Source: DSUN01 sp035527715
GTDB taxonomy: Bacteria; Planctomycetota; PUPC01; DSUN01
NCBI GenBank assembly: GCA_035527715.1
Contig: DATKZY010000216.1
Span: 1 to 37,275, forward strand
Direction of reading: 5' to 3'
Length of the DNA: 37,275 bases
Within the stretch, counting starts at the first letter, position 1, and each line of letters begins with the position of its first letter. The notes beneath the pieces were generated by a model, which worked only from the letters and a program-made list of their open reading frames with translations, was not told where the DNA came from and searched no databases. Position numbers and translations under genes: made by a program. Below, piece by piece: positions 1 through 6,549 of the stretch.

Positions 1-173
1 TCCGGGAGATCAAGCGCGACGCCGACCTCTGCCTCACCCCGCCCGTGACGCACTACGGGATGCTCCAGTTCGACGCCATGCGCGCCATCACCGACGCCGG
101 CTACGCCTACACCCGACAAGTCCTCGACGCCCGCGACCGCCCCTCCTGGCTCGACGACTTCCTCGTCCCGTGA
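1..173 (+). CDS. 3' end of probable patatin-like phospholipase (partial)
   Basis: The window opens inside this gene; only the last 56 codons are visible, in frame from base 3 and ending at TGA 171-173. The tail reads DADLCLTPPVTHYGMLQFD, followed by a helix with AMRAITDAGYAYTRQ. This resembles the C-terminal end of bacterial patatin-like (RssA/NTE type) serine hydrolases, where an 'AD..I.P......L.FD' strand is followed by an 'I..GY.A' helix. The catalytic Ser/Asp part lies outside the window, so the assignment is by resemblance of the tail only. It converges on the exonuclease gene, whose stop is 17 bp away. Confidence 0.45.
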   Translation, partial: REIKRDADLCLTPPVTHYGMLQFDAMRAITDAGYAYTRQVLDARDRPSWLDDFLVP

Positions 174-189
174 CGGAGGGGGCGACGAC

Positions 190-1038
190 CTACCCGCCCT
201 CCCCCATTCGCCAGGCCAGCTCGCCCCGCAGCCGCCCAATCGTCTCCGGGTCCGGCGCGAAGGGCAGCGGAGGCGGCGTAGGCACGGCCAGCCGGTGGCT
301 GCCCTCGAACGGGGTCGCGGCCAGTTTCAGGTTGTAGGCCATCGCCATCAGCGTCGCGAGATTGACCACGTCGAGCGTGTTGTAGGCCAGGAGCGTCTCC
401 AACGCCCGCTCGTTCCCGTTGTTCTGGTAGTCCCACCATAGCAGCACGGCGAAATAGCCATCCACGTCCGCCAGGTCGCCGCGGGCGAGGCCGAGCTGGC
501 GCTCGCAGCCCTTCAGCCCGCCGCGATAGCCCAGGCTGGCCAGCGGATAGCGGAGGTCAATGTGCGCCTGGCGCATCGGCAGGCCGAAGTAGTTGCGGAG
601 GAACGGCAGGTCGAAGCACTTGCCGTTGTAGGTTACGAGCAGACGATAGTCGTGCACGTCGTCCCGGAAGTCGAAGAGGTTCTGGCCCTGGACGTAGTGG
701 CGCAGGCGACGCCCGTCGTAGAGCGTGATGGTGGTGATATAGTCGCCGGGTCCCCCCATCCCCGTCGTCTCGATGTCGAGATAGGCGACCGAATCGCGGA
801 ACTCGGCGAACATCCGCCACGCCTGGTCGCTCGGCAGCCGCGCCGCGAACCAGGCCGCATCGCGCTCGGCCAGCCGCGCCAGCGACTCCTCGGCCCCGCG
901 TTTCACCGGCTCGGCCTTGTGGGGCGGCAGTGGCAATTCTCCGCTTGCCGCCTCCCACGACCCCACGCCCGCGCGCCACAAGTGCCGCTCCGTCCTCGGC
1001 CCGATCCCGCGAATGTGGCAGAAGGTGTTCTGAAGCAT
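190..1038 (-). CDS. DEDD-type 3'-5' exonuclease domain protein (RNase_H_2/YprB-like)
   Basis: A 282-residue protein with a predicted RNase H-fold exonuclease domain. Visible motifs are YLDIETTG (Asp88, Glu90; ExoI), YNGKCFDLPFL (Asp143; ExoII) and YNTLDVVNL (Asp223; ExoIII), the pattern of the YprB-like ribonuclease-H-like family. The N-terminus (FCHIRGIGPRTERHLWRAG) looks like a helix-hairpin-helix that could contact nucleic acid. The start ATG has a modest GGAG ahead of it. Family members are presumed to degrade DNA or RNA from the 3' end; the substrate here is unknown. It is the last gene of the minus-strand run and follows a small hypothetical gene by 24 bp. Confidence 0.8.
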   Translation of the reverse strand: MLQNTFCHIRGIGPRTERHLWRAGVGSWEAASGELPLPPHKAEPVKRGAEESLARLAERDAAWFAARLPSDQAWRMFAEFRDSVAYLDIETTGMGGPGDYITTITLYDGRRLRHYVQGQNLFDFRDDVHDYRLLVTYNGKCFDLPFLRNYFGLPMRQAHIDLRYPLASLGYRGGLKGCERQLGLARGDLADVDGYFAVLLWWDYQNNGNERALETLLAYNTLDVVNLATLMAMAYNLKLAATPFEGSHRLAVPTPPPLPFAPDPETIGRLRGELAWRMGEGG

Positions 1039-1062
1039 GTTGGCTCCGATGCGCCGGGCGCG

Positions 1063-1350
1063 TCACCGCGGGCGGCACAGCTCGCCGCAACGCTCCCTGG
1101 CGTAGTCCCAGGCCGAGAACTTGCTGTCCGGGTCCTGCGGGACGATGTAGGGGTCCTCCCCGAAGCACACGTAGCTGTGGTTGAGTTCCTCGGCGGTCAT
1201 CCCGGACTGATAGGCCGAGTCGAGATACTCGTCCACGATCTTCTTCGCGGCGGCGACCGCGGCCTCTGCCGTCGGGAAGTCGCCGAGCTTGTAGCGCTCG
1301 CCCTCGTCCATGTAGTGGAAATTATCGTCCACGTAGACCGTGTAGGTCAT
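1063..1350 (-). CDS. small hypothetical protein (95 aa)
   Basis: I do not recognise a family. The start at 1350 (MTYTVYVDDNFHYMDEGERY) is chosen because a G-rich Shine-Dalgarno region precedes it. The longer open frame upstream to 1482 would translate the (TCG)n repeat as runs of Asp and Ser, so it is rejected. The protein is soluble, acidic and rich in Tyr and Asp, with a central helix (FPTAEAAVAAAKKIVDEYLD). Its C-terminus ERCGELCRPR is closely repeated in the fused gene at 2762-2971 (ERCRDLCGPQ), and the DNA around the stop is duplicated there too. Confidence 0.6.
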   Translation of the reverse strand: MTYTVYVDDNFHYMDEGERYKLGDFPTAEAAVAAAKKIVDEYLDSAYQSGMTAEELNHSYVCFGEDPYIVPQDPDSKFSAWDYARERCGELCRPR

Positions 1351-1378
1351 CCCCAGCCCCCTCTCGTGTCCCCTCCTC

Positions 1379-1467
1379 TCGTCGTCGTCGTCGTCCTCGT
1401 CGTCGTCGTCGAGTGTCTGGGCTTTTCTTCCTTCCCCATTCGACGACGAGGACGACGACGACGACGA
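1379..1467. repeat. inverted pair of (TCG)n/(CGA)n microsatellites
   Basis: Left arm 1379-1405 and right arm 1441-1467 are exact 27-nt reverse complements built of TCG/CGA triplets with one CTC/GAG interruption in each. They are separated by 35 nt. They lie in the 138-bp gap between two small genes and would form a long hairpin. A third, similar tract is at 5312-5340. Confidence 0.85.
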
Positions 1468-1488
1468 TTCAAGAACTCCCACGCGGCT

Positions 1489-1962
1489 TCAGATCGACCC
1501 ATAGGCCGCCTGGGATGCCTCGTGCCGGGCGCGGAGCCTGGCCCAGATGGCCTCGGGCACAAGCCCGCGGATGAACGCGTAAACAGGCCCCATCGCCTCG
1601 GGGTGCAACAGGTCAGATGGCACCACGTATCGCTCGCCCCCCGCCACGACCTCGAGCCACTCCAAAGCCCCGCCCACATGGTCGGATTCGGGCGCGGTTT
1701 CCCAAACGGCGTCGGCAGTGACCCGCCGCTCGACCATCATCTTGTGAAGCTCGTCGAGGGCCTGCCCGCTCACGCGGAAGCGCTCCTCCCAAGCCGGCGC
1801 GCCTTCCTCCGGGTAATCGGGACGGAACACGATCGTGCCCTCGCCTGCGGGCGAGACGCAGATGGTGTACTCGTAGTGATACGGCGGCGGCAGGCTGCCC
1901 TCGCGCCAGTCATAGCGCAAGCCGAAGTCGGCGGGCCGGCGCTCCACGCGTTCGAGGTCCAT
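1489..1962 (-). CDS. hypothetical protein (157 aa), paralogue of 2762-2971
   Basis: No family recognised. The N-terminal half reads like a compact beta-rich domain (FGLRYDWREGSLPPPYHY, then TICVSPAGEGTIVFRPDYP). The C-terminal half is helical. A good ribosome site (GAAGGGAGA) precedes the ATG and is conserved in front of the truncated paralogue at 2762-2971. The two copies align without gaps over about 200 bp, starting at the shared CGCTCC at 1781 and running past the start codon into the leader. It follows the DUF5615 gene after about 60 bp. Confidence 0.65.
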   Translation of the reverse strand: MDLERVERRPADFGLRYDWREGSLPPPYHYEYTICVSPAGEGTIVFRPDYPEEGAPAWEERFRVSGQALDELHKMMVERRVTADAVWETAPESDHVGGALEWLEVVAGGERYVVPSDLLHPEAMGPVYAFIRGLVPEAIWARLRARHEASQAAYGSI

Positions 1963-2022
1963 CCGGCGTCTCCCTTCAAGACAGGCGACCGGGCAAGCTC
2001 GAGTGAGGTGCCCGGGAACGGC

Positions 2023-2388
2023 TCAGAGCTGCTGGTTCGGTGGGCGTGTGATGCGGACTCTGCCGGGCTGGATAACGACGAAGCATCCGAGAAGGCGGCT
2101 GCCCTCCTCGGAGACCAGGCGGACGACATTGCTGGCGATGATCCCTCGGACGGCTCTGGGATAGCGGAGGAAGAGCACGCCGTGGGCGCGGTGGCCATGG
2201 GCGAAGACGAATTGCCCGAAGTCCCTGTCCTCGGTCAAGAGGACCCGCTCTGCCGCGAGAGCGAGGCGGAGAATGTCAGGGTCGCCGGCGCTTGGGGCCA
2301 GCTCGGCGACGGCGAGTACCTCGTGGCCGGCGGCCCGGAGGGCGCGGACGACTCCAAAGTCGCAGCTCTCGTCGGCCAGGAAGCGCAT
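2023..2388 (-). CDS. DUF5615 PIN-like protein, putative toxin
   Basis: A 121-residue protein with the PIN-like DUF5615 pattern. It opens with MRFLADESCDF (Asp6, Glu7) and has a central VLLTEDRDFG (Asp54, Asp56), matching the acidic residues expected to bind metal in this nuclease-like fold. Proteins of this family are usually encoded next to a DUF433 protein and are regarded as toxin candidates; that arrangement is present here, with the DUF433 gene ending 18 bp upstream. AGGAG lies 9 nt before the ATG. Toxicity and target are not shown by the sequence. Confidence 0.8.
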   Translation of the reverse strand: MRFLADESCDFGVVRALRAAGHEVLAVAELAPSAGDPDILRLALAAERVLLTEDRDFGQFVFAHGHRAHGVLFLRYPRAVRGIIASNVVRLVSEEGSRLLGCFVVIQPGRVRITRPPNQQL

Positions 2389-2406
2389 GTGACCCGGCTC
2401 CTGCGG

Positions 2407-2643
2407 TCAGTCGGCCGAGGTGAGTGCGAGCGTTTCCTCGTGGCCGATGGTGTCTGCGGCGTAGGCGAGCGCGGCGCGGATGTCCTCAGGCGTCAGCCGG
2501 GGATAGCCATCGAGCAGTTCCGCCTCGGTCGCGCCCTCGCTGAGCTTGCGGAGGATGAGTTCCACGGGGATCCGCGTGCCGCGGATCACGGGCTTGCCCA
2601 GCATGATGTTCGGGTCTGTCTCGATTCTGCCCGCTGTGATCAT
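2407..2643 (-). CDS. DUF433 family protein, putative antitoxin
   Basis: A 78-residue protein with clear DUF433 signatures: DPNIMLGKPVIRGTRIPVE, then a helical stretch with LRKLSEGATEAELLDGYP and LTPEDIRAALAYA, which forms a winged-helix-like DNA-binding fold in this family. It is the first gene of a pair with the DUF5615 protein and probably represses their common promoter (family-based inference). A strong AAAGGAGG sits 7 nt before the ATG, and an extended -10 promoter lies about 55 bp upstream. Confidence 0.85.
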   Translation of the reverse strand: MITAGRIETDPNIMLGKPVIRGTRIPVELILRKLSEGATEAELLDGYPRLTPEDIRAALAYAADTIGHEETLALTSAD

Positions 2644-2698
2644 CGTGCATCCTCCTTTCTCGCCTTATGCCCATCCGGCGATTCCGGGTTGCTACCTC

Positions 2699-2704
2699 AT
2701 TATA
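2699..2704 (-). promoter_or_regulatory. extended -10 promoter for DUF433-DUF5615
   Basis: On the minus strand the sequence reads TTGGTATAAT: a perfect -10 preceded by TGn, which makes an extended -10. No good -35 hexamer is visible at 16-18 bp. It points into the DUF433/DUF5615 pair. Confidence 0.6.
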
Positions 2705-2761
2705 CCAACTCGTGCTGGTCTTTGCACTGCAATCCCGCAATGCTCCGGCGTGCCGGGCGCG

Positions 2762-2971
2762 TCACTGCGGGCCGCACAGGTCGCGGCAGCGCTCCTCCCA
2801 CGCCGGCACGTCGTGCTCCGGGTAGTCGGGGCGGAACACAATCGTCCCCTCGCCTTCGGGCGAGACGGAGATGGTGTACTCGTAGTGGTACGGCGGCGGC
2901 AGGCTGCCCTCGCGCCAGTCATATCGGAACCCAAAGTCGGCGGGCCGCCCCTCTCGGCGTTCGGGCTCCAT
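2762..2971 (-). CDS. chimeric truncated paralogue (69 aa)
   Basis: An intact short frame with its own ribosome site (GAAGGGAGA). The first ~57 codons duplicate the N-terminus of the gene at 1489-1962 (FGFRYDWREGSLPPPYHYEY). After AWEERC the protein switches to RDLCGPQ-stop, which matches the end of the gene at 1063-1350 (GELCRPR-stop) in the same frame. DNA similarity to 1043-1096 continues past the stop codon (46 of 54 bases). The joint falls at CGCTCC, present in both parents. It is most likely the relic of a duplicated gene pair after internal deletion; whether the product is functional is unknown. Confidence 0.5.
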   Translation of the reverse strand: MEPERREGRPADFGFRYDWREGSLPPPYHYEYTISVSPEGEGTIVFRPDYPEHDVPAWEERCRDLCGPQ

Positions 2972-3015
2972 CCAGAATCTCCCTTCAGAACAAGCGCAGA
3001 GCGTGACCGCGACAC

Positions 3016-3411
3016 TCAGCCGCGTCGGCTGGTCAAGAGGCGACGCAGGACGCCGCTATCACGCAGGAGCACTACGCCCGCGACCGTGGCGAGCAGGACG
3101 ATCCCGCAGCGTGTGCCAAGGCGCCCCCATTCGATCTCAGCGTTCCACCGCATGCCCGCAAAGCGGGTGGGCGGGTGGAAGAGCCAACTGTACACCACTG
3201 CGGACCGGTGGATATCGTAGAGCATGGGCTCGTTCGGCGGGAAGTCCGTCTGAAGGGGTCCCTTGGAGAGCTGTTTGAGGGTGCTCCCGGGCACCCTATA
3301 GCCCGTGCTTGTGTAGCAGCGCCACGGGGGATAGAGAACCATCCCAAGGACGATGGCCGTGCCAAGACCCAGCGCGGCCCACTGCCACGCGTTGAGCCGC
3401 TCGACGACCAT
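3016..3411 (-). CDS. small membrane protein (131 aa), unknown function
   Basis: The start at 3411 is preferred over the longer frame (to 3600) because GAGGAGGG precedes it and the product then opens with a plausible membrane anchor. Two hydrophobic segments are visible: AALGLGTAIVLGMVLY near residues 12-27 and GIVLLATVAGVVLL near residues 101-114. A polar middle containing YRVPGSTLKQL and FHPPTRFAGMRW lies between them, probably outside the cytoplasmic membrane. No family is recognised. Its upstream side is the large repeat-rich gap. Confidence 0.55.
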   Translation of the reverse strand: MVVERLNAWQWAALGLGTAIVLGMVLYPPWRCYTSTGYRVPGSTLKQLSKGPLQTDFPPNEPMLYDIHRSAVVYSWLFHPPTRFAGMRWNAEIEWGRLGTRCGIVLLATVAGVVLLRDSGVLRRLLTSRRG

Positions 3412-3591
3412 GGCCTGCCCTCCTCTGTCAAGTGCGCCTGTCAGACGCAGGAGTTCCCAGAGCCCTTGAGTCGAGCCTCTGAGGCCACCTGGCCCAACCT
3501 GGCATCTGTCGGTCTGTGGGCATTCTAGCCGATTGGCGCCGCGCCTGCAACCGTCCGAGCGGTTCAAGGGCGTCAACTCCAGAGGGGGTGC

Positions 3592-3616
3592 CACGCCCAA
3601 GCTGTGCTTGGGCGTG
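3592..3616. repeat. perfect hairpin, 11-bp stem
   Basis: CACGCCCAAGC and GCTTGGGCGTG flank a TGT loop. The perfect symmetry and intergenic position suggest a REP-like element or a factor-independent stop without a clear T-run. Confidence 0.7.
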
Positions 3617-3717
3617 TCTTAGAAACTATCTCAGAACCCACGCGGTCGGAGGCACTTGGCACCCTGTGGCGGGGGGCGATGTGATCTAAGCGCATGATCG
3701 GCAACGGCTTAGGGAAA

Positions 3718-3762
3718 CTACAGGCCGCCAAACCCAGGGGCGGGGAGATTGGCGGCCTGTAG
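3718..3762. repeat. perfect 14-bp inverted repeat
   Basis: CTACAGGCCGCCAA at 3718-3731 and its exact reverse complement at 3749-3762 are separated by 17 nt. It is intergenic and of unknown role. Confidence 0.8.
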
Positions 3763-3788
3763 CCTGTTGAGGGAAGGGGGTCCCAGAC

Positions 3789-3811
3789 CCCTCTCCCTCT
3801 CAGGGAGAGGG
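3789..3811. repeat. CCCTCTCCCT palindrome
   Basis: CCCTCTCCCT and AGGGAGAGGG surround a CTC loop. The same CT-rich arm type recurs in the centre of the MITE-like element at 11127-11172. Confidence 0.7.
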
Positions 3812-3904
3812 TGGCGCTCGCAGGGGGAGCCGCCGCCAGGATTGGGGGCCATACTCAGCAGCCGGGGCCGCCCGCGCAGAAAAGTGGCCGACTCTGTAGA
3901 GTCT

Positions 3905-4061
3905 GTATGACTCTGAGCCGGAATGCGGAGAATCGCCGATTCTCGAGTCGGGAAACCGAGAACCCCGTACGACTCTGAGCCGGATGGCCGAGAATCGCCA
4001 AACGGGTGCGCCGGAAATGGAGAACCCCGTACGACTCTGAGCCGGAAGGCCGAGAACGGCC
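3905..4061. repeat. 62-bp tandem repeat, 2.5 copies
   Basis: Copies begin at 3905, 3967 and 4029, exactly 62 bp apart. Each opens with a conserved ~33-bp block beginning GTAYGACTCTGAGCCGGA. The first two then carry a 20-bp core that differs between copies and a conserved GAGAACCCC; the third copy stops after the first block. As 62 is not a multiple of three and stops occur, it is not a coding repeat. Confidence 0.85.
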
Positions 4062-4096
4062 AAATGGCGATCCCGAGGGGCTCGGCCCGCCCCTCC

Positions 4097-5284
4097 TCAC
4101 CGGCGGCGGAAGGCGTCGAGGGCGGCGTCGTAGACGTGCTTGAGGGGGACGGCGGCCTCGGCGGCGGCACGGCGGCAGTCCTCATACTCGGGGGCGGCGT
4201 GGACGAGGGTCTTGCCCATGTGGCCGACCTTGACGCGGATCTTGCCGTACCGGGTCTCGACCTCGACGGATTCGCGGCGGAGTTTTCTACGCGAGGCGCG
4301 GGTGCGGCGGATGCCAAAGGTGGAGGTCTCGGTGAGGATGATTTGCTCGATGGCCGGGGCGTTCCCCGGCTCGACGATGGCCTGGAGGATGACGCCGGGG
4401 CGGTTTTTCTTCATGTGGATGGGGATGAGGAAGGCGTCGAGGGCGCCGGCGGCGAAGAGGCGCTCGAGGACGTAGCCGATGATCTCGCCCGTGATGTCGT
4501 CGAGGTTGGCCTCGACGACGAGCACCTCGTCGGTCTCCTCGGCCTCGGCCTCGGTGGCGACCTCGCCGACGAAGAGGCGAAGGACGTTGGGCGGGGTCTC
4601 GCGCGTGGCGGCGCCCGCGCCGTAGCCGACGGCGGTGACGGTCATCAGCGGCCGCGGGCCGAAGGCGTCGCACAAAGTGGTCAGCAGGGCCGCGCCCGTC
4701 GGCGTCGTCAGCTCGCCCTCGACCTCGGTGCCGACGGTGGGGAAGCCCTTGAGCAGCTCGGCTGCGGCGGGGGCGGGCACGGGCAGGCGGCCGTGGGCGC
4801 AGGTGACGAAGCCCATGCCCGTGCGCACGGGGCCGCAGACGACTCGCTCGACGCCCAGGAGCCGCAGGCCCACCACGCTGCCCACGATGTCCACAATGGC
4901 GTCCACCGCGCCGACCTCGTGGAAGTGGATTTTCTCGGGGGGGCAGCCGTGGACGCGTCCCTCGGCCTCGGCGAGTCGCTGGAAGACGGCGGAGGCCTGG
5001 CGCTTATCGTCGTCGGGCAGGTCGGAGCGCTCGATGGCGCGGAGGATGTCGGGCAGGTGGCGGTTGGGGTGGTCGTCGTGGGGGTGGCCTTTGAGCTTGA
5101 CGTTGACCTTGGTGGCGGCGATGCCGCCGCGCTGGGTCTTCTGGGCGGCGAGGGAGTAGCCGGCGAGGGGGAGCTTGCCCATCTCCTCGCGCAGGGCCTT
5201 CACGGGCAGGCCGGCGTCCACGATGGCGCCGAGGATCATGTCGCCGCTGGCGCCGGAGAAGGGGTCGAAGTAGGCGAGTTTCAA
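4097..5284 (-). CDS. larC: nickel-pincer cofactor biosynthesis protein LarC
   Basis: A 395-residue protein matching LarC (former DUF111) over its full length. In this family LarC inserts nickel into the pyridinium bisthiocarboxylate precursor, using CTP, to finish the nickel-pincer cofactor used by lactate racemase-like enzymes. Landmarks are the N-terminus YFDPFSGASGDMILGA, the His cluster HPHDDHPNRHLPDI, KIHFHEVGAVDAIVDIVG, and ANLDDITGEIIGYVLERLF near the middle. The gene is one uninterrupted frame, unlike species that need a ribosomal frameshift between larC1 and larC2. TTG is the likely start, with AGGGGA 6 nt upstream. No larA, larB or larE is in view. It follows the exported-protein gene by 67 bp. 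Confidence 0.93.
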   Translation of the reverse strand: MKLAYFDPFSGASGDMILGAIVDAGLPVKALREEMGKLPLAGYSLAAQKTQRGGIAATKVNVKLKGHPHDDHPNRHLPDILRAIERSDLPDDDKRQASAVFQRLAEAEGRVHGCPPEKIHFHEVGAVDAIVDIVGSVVGLRLLGVERVVCGPVRTGMGFVTCAHGRLPVPAPAAAELLKGFPTVGTEVEGELTTPTGAALLTTLCDAFGPRPLMTVTAVGYGAGAATRETPPNVLRLFVGEVATEAEAEETDEVLVVEANLDDITGEIIGYVLERLFAAGALDAFLIPIHMKKNRPGVILQAIVEPGNAPAIEQIILTETSTFGIRRTRASRRKLRRESVEVETRYGKIRVKVGHMGKTLVHAAPEYEDCRRAAAEAAVPLKHVYDAALDAFRRR

Positions 5285-5311
5285 GGCAATTCCCCTTGTG
5301 TTGGGTGTCTT

Positions 5312-5340
5312 CTCGTCCTCGTCGTCGTCGTCGTCCTCGA
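5312..5340. repeat. (TCG)n tract upstream of larC
   Basis: TCG triplets with two CTC interruptions lie in the leader between the exported-protein gene and larC, similar in composition to the arms at 1379-1467. It is followed directly by a 7-bp repeat. Confidence 0.8.
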
Positions 5341-5341
5341 A

Positions 5342-5372
5342 CGGTTATCGGTTATCGGTTTTCGGTTTTCGG
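5342..5372. repeat. 7-bp tandem repeat across a stop codon
   Basis: Units CGGTTAT, CGGTTAT, CGGTTTT, CGGTTTT run head to tail. The stop codon (TAA) of the minus-strand exported-protein gene lies inside the second unit. A related 7-bp repeat adjoins the stop of the oxidoreductase at 36333. Confidence 0.75.
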
Positions 5373-6164
5373 GGGGGCCGGGGCCTCGGAGGTCTTGACG
5401 GGTGCATCCTTGGGCGGGGCCTTCCCCGGCTCGGGCTTCTTGAGGAAGTCGTCGGTGAACTCGACGCTCTTGACGTAGACGAGCGGCTCGAGGTCCTCGC
5501 GCTTCTTGTGGGGCACGCCGGGCACCTCGCGGGCGCTGTGGCGCTTGTAGAGGAACCACTTGTCCCGCGCGCCGTCGAGGAGCTGGATGGTGAACTGCCC
5601 CGAGCAGTCGCCGGCCGGCTTCTCGCCGTTCGTGAGGGTGAAGGTGGTGACGTACTGGTTCCAGAAGTACCCGGTGTCGAGGAAGACCTTTTCGCTGGAG
5701 CCCTGGTTCTTCCAGCGCCAGTCGCGCTCGAAGTTCTCGGTCTCGGGCGTCACGTCAATGCGCTTGAGGTCGGAGAAAAAGTAGTCCTCGTGTGCCTTGG
5801 CCGCGCGGTTGTAGATACGGACGGGCGAGCCGGCGCGATGCCACACGTGGCCTTCGAGGGTCTTCTTGTCGGAGAAGGTGATGCGGGCGGGCCGGGCGTA
5901 CTTGGGGATCGCCGCCTTCTGGCGGAAGGGGTTGACGTGGTCGGGGCGACCACCCTTCTCGGCGTCGGGCGTGGCGATCGGGGTCGGGCGGGGCACGATG
6001 GGCTTGCCGCCGGGCTTGTCGAGCTCATCCTCCGTCGGGGTCGGGAGGGTGGGTTCCTCCTTGGGCTTGGGTCTTGGCCCGGGTGTCGGGCTCTGGCTCT
6101 CGCCCGCGGCTGCCGCGGCGGCGGCAAGCACGGCGAACGCACAGGGCAGCAATCTCTTCCACAT
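5352..6164 (-). CDS. exported hypothetical protein, Pro-rich N-terminal region
   Basis: A 270-residue protein with a signal peptide (MWKRLLPCAFAVLAAAAAAA). A Pro/Lys/Glu-rich linker follows (residues ~24-75, including PTPGPRPKPKEEPTLPTP), then a probable beta-rich region with KTLEGHVWHRAG, a Trp-containing segment (FERDWRWKNQGSS) and QYVTTFTLTNGEKPAGDC. No family is recognised. GGGAGA precedes the ATG by 8 nt. Codons near the end are made of the 7-bp repeat (TENR-stop). It is encoded after the two-TM gene, whose frame overlaps its first ~140 bp, and before larC. Confidence 0.75.
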   Translation of the reverse strand: MWKRLLPCAFAVLAAAAAAAGESQSPTPGPRPKPKEEPTLPTPTEDELDKPGGKPIVPRPTPIATPDAEKGGRPDHVNPFRQKAAIPKYARPARITFSDKKTLEGHVWHRAGSPVRIYNRAAKAHEDYFFSDLKRIDVTPETENFERDWRWKNQGSSEKVFLDTGYFWNQYVTTFTLTNGEKPAGDCSGQFTIQLLDGARDKWFLYKRHSAREVPGVPHKKREDLEPLVYVKSVEFTDDFLKKPEPGKAPPKDAPVKTSEAPAPPKTENR

Positions 6165-6471
6165 TGCCGATCTCCCGTTCCGGCGAACTCCGCACGACGA
6201 GTCGCTTCTGCCCCGGCCGCTGCGTGTCGGGCTTGAGGCCCGAGAGGAGAAACTGGAGGCCGAAGCCCGCGACGAACCCGGCCACCCCCACGCCCAGCGC
6301 GGTCAGCAGGCGCTGCGCCCAGGGCGGAAACGCCCCGCCTGGGGCAGGGCTTCGCGGCCCCGTGCGCCCGGCGCCCGACGGGGTGAGCGTGAGGCACAGG
6401 ACAACGGCCAGGACGGCGGCGACCGTGCCCACGGCCAGGGCGCTGCGCACTCTCGCCTTCCCTGCTTCCAT
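6025..6471 (-). CDS. two-TM membrane protein with 3' overlap
   Basis: The start at 6471 has AGGAGA 5 nt upstream. The first ~95 residues look real: a membrane segment (SALAVGTVAAVLAVVLCLTL), a Pro/Gly-rich loop and a second segment (LLTALGVGVAGFVAGFGL), then a basic tail. From about residue 102 the frame runs on inside the start of the exported-protein gene for 140 bp and becomes Arg-rich and low in information. The true end may be nearer 6170, with a frameshift or lost stop, or the overlap may be genuine. Function unknown. Confidence 0.5.
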   Translation of the reverse strand: MEAGKARVRSALAVGTVAAVLAVVLCLTLTPSGAGRTGPRSPAPGGAFPPWAQRLLTALGVGVAGFVAGFGLQFLLSGLKPDTQRPGQKRLVVRSSPEREIGNVEEIAALCVRRACRRRGSRGREPEPDTRAKTQAQGGTHPPDPDGG

Positions 6472-6549
6472 GGCCTCTCCTGCCCTGAAAGCCCTACGGC
6501 ATCATATCACGCGGCAGAGCAAGGAGTCAACCGTTTGGCCGCTTCTCGC

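Larger units (their letters stand above)
3412..4096. other. 685-bp non-coding gap with four kinds of repeat
   Basis: No credible gene lies between the end of larC and the start of the small membrane gene. Open frames here are interrupted and run across the repeats. The gap holds an 11-bp stem hairpin, a 14-bp stem hairpin, a CCCTCTCCCT palindrome and a 62-bp tandem repeat, each listed separately. Any of the hairpins could end larC transcription, but none carries a strong U-tract. Confidence 0.7.

Noticed and set aside
1351..1482. N-terminal extension of the small gene with Ser and Asp runs
   Set aside because: It comes from translating the (TCG)n repeat; a better start with a ribosome site exists at 1350.
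562..3006. Long plus-strand open frame (814 codons)
   Set aside because: It runs antisense to seven better-supported minus-strand genes; composition is typical of a GC-rich shadow frame.
3905..4061. Possible small CRISPR array
   Set aside because: Only two full units, a 20-bp variable core, no cas genes and repeats not fully identical.
3923..5398. Long plus-strand open frame over larC and the 62-bp repeats
   Set aside because: Gly/Asp-rich shadow of larC.
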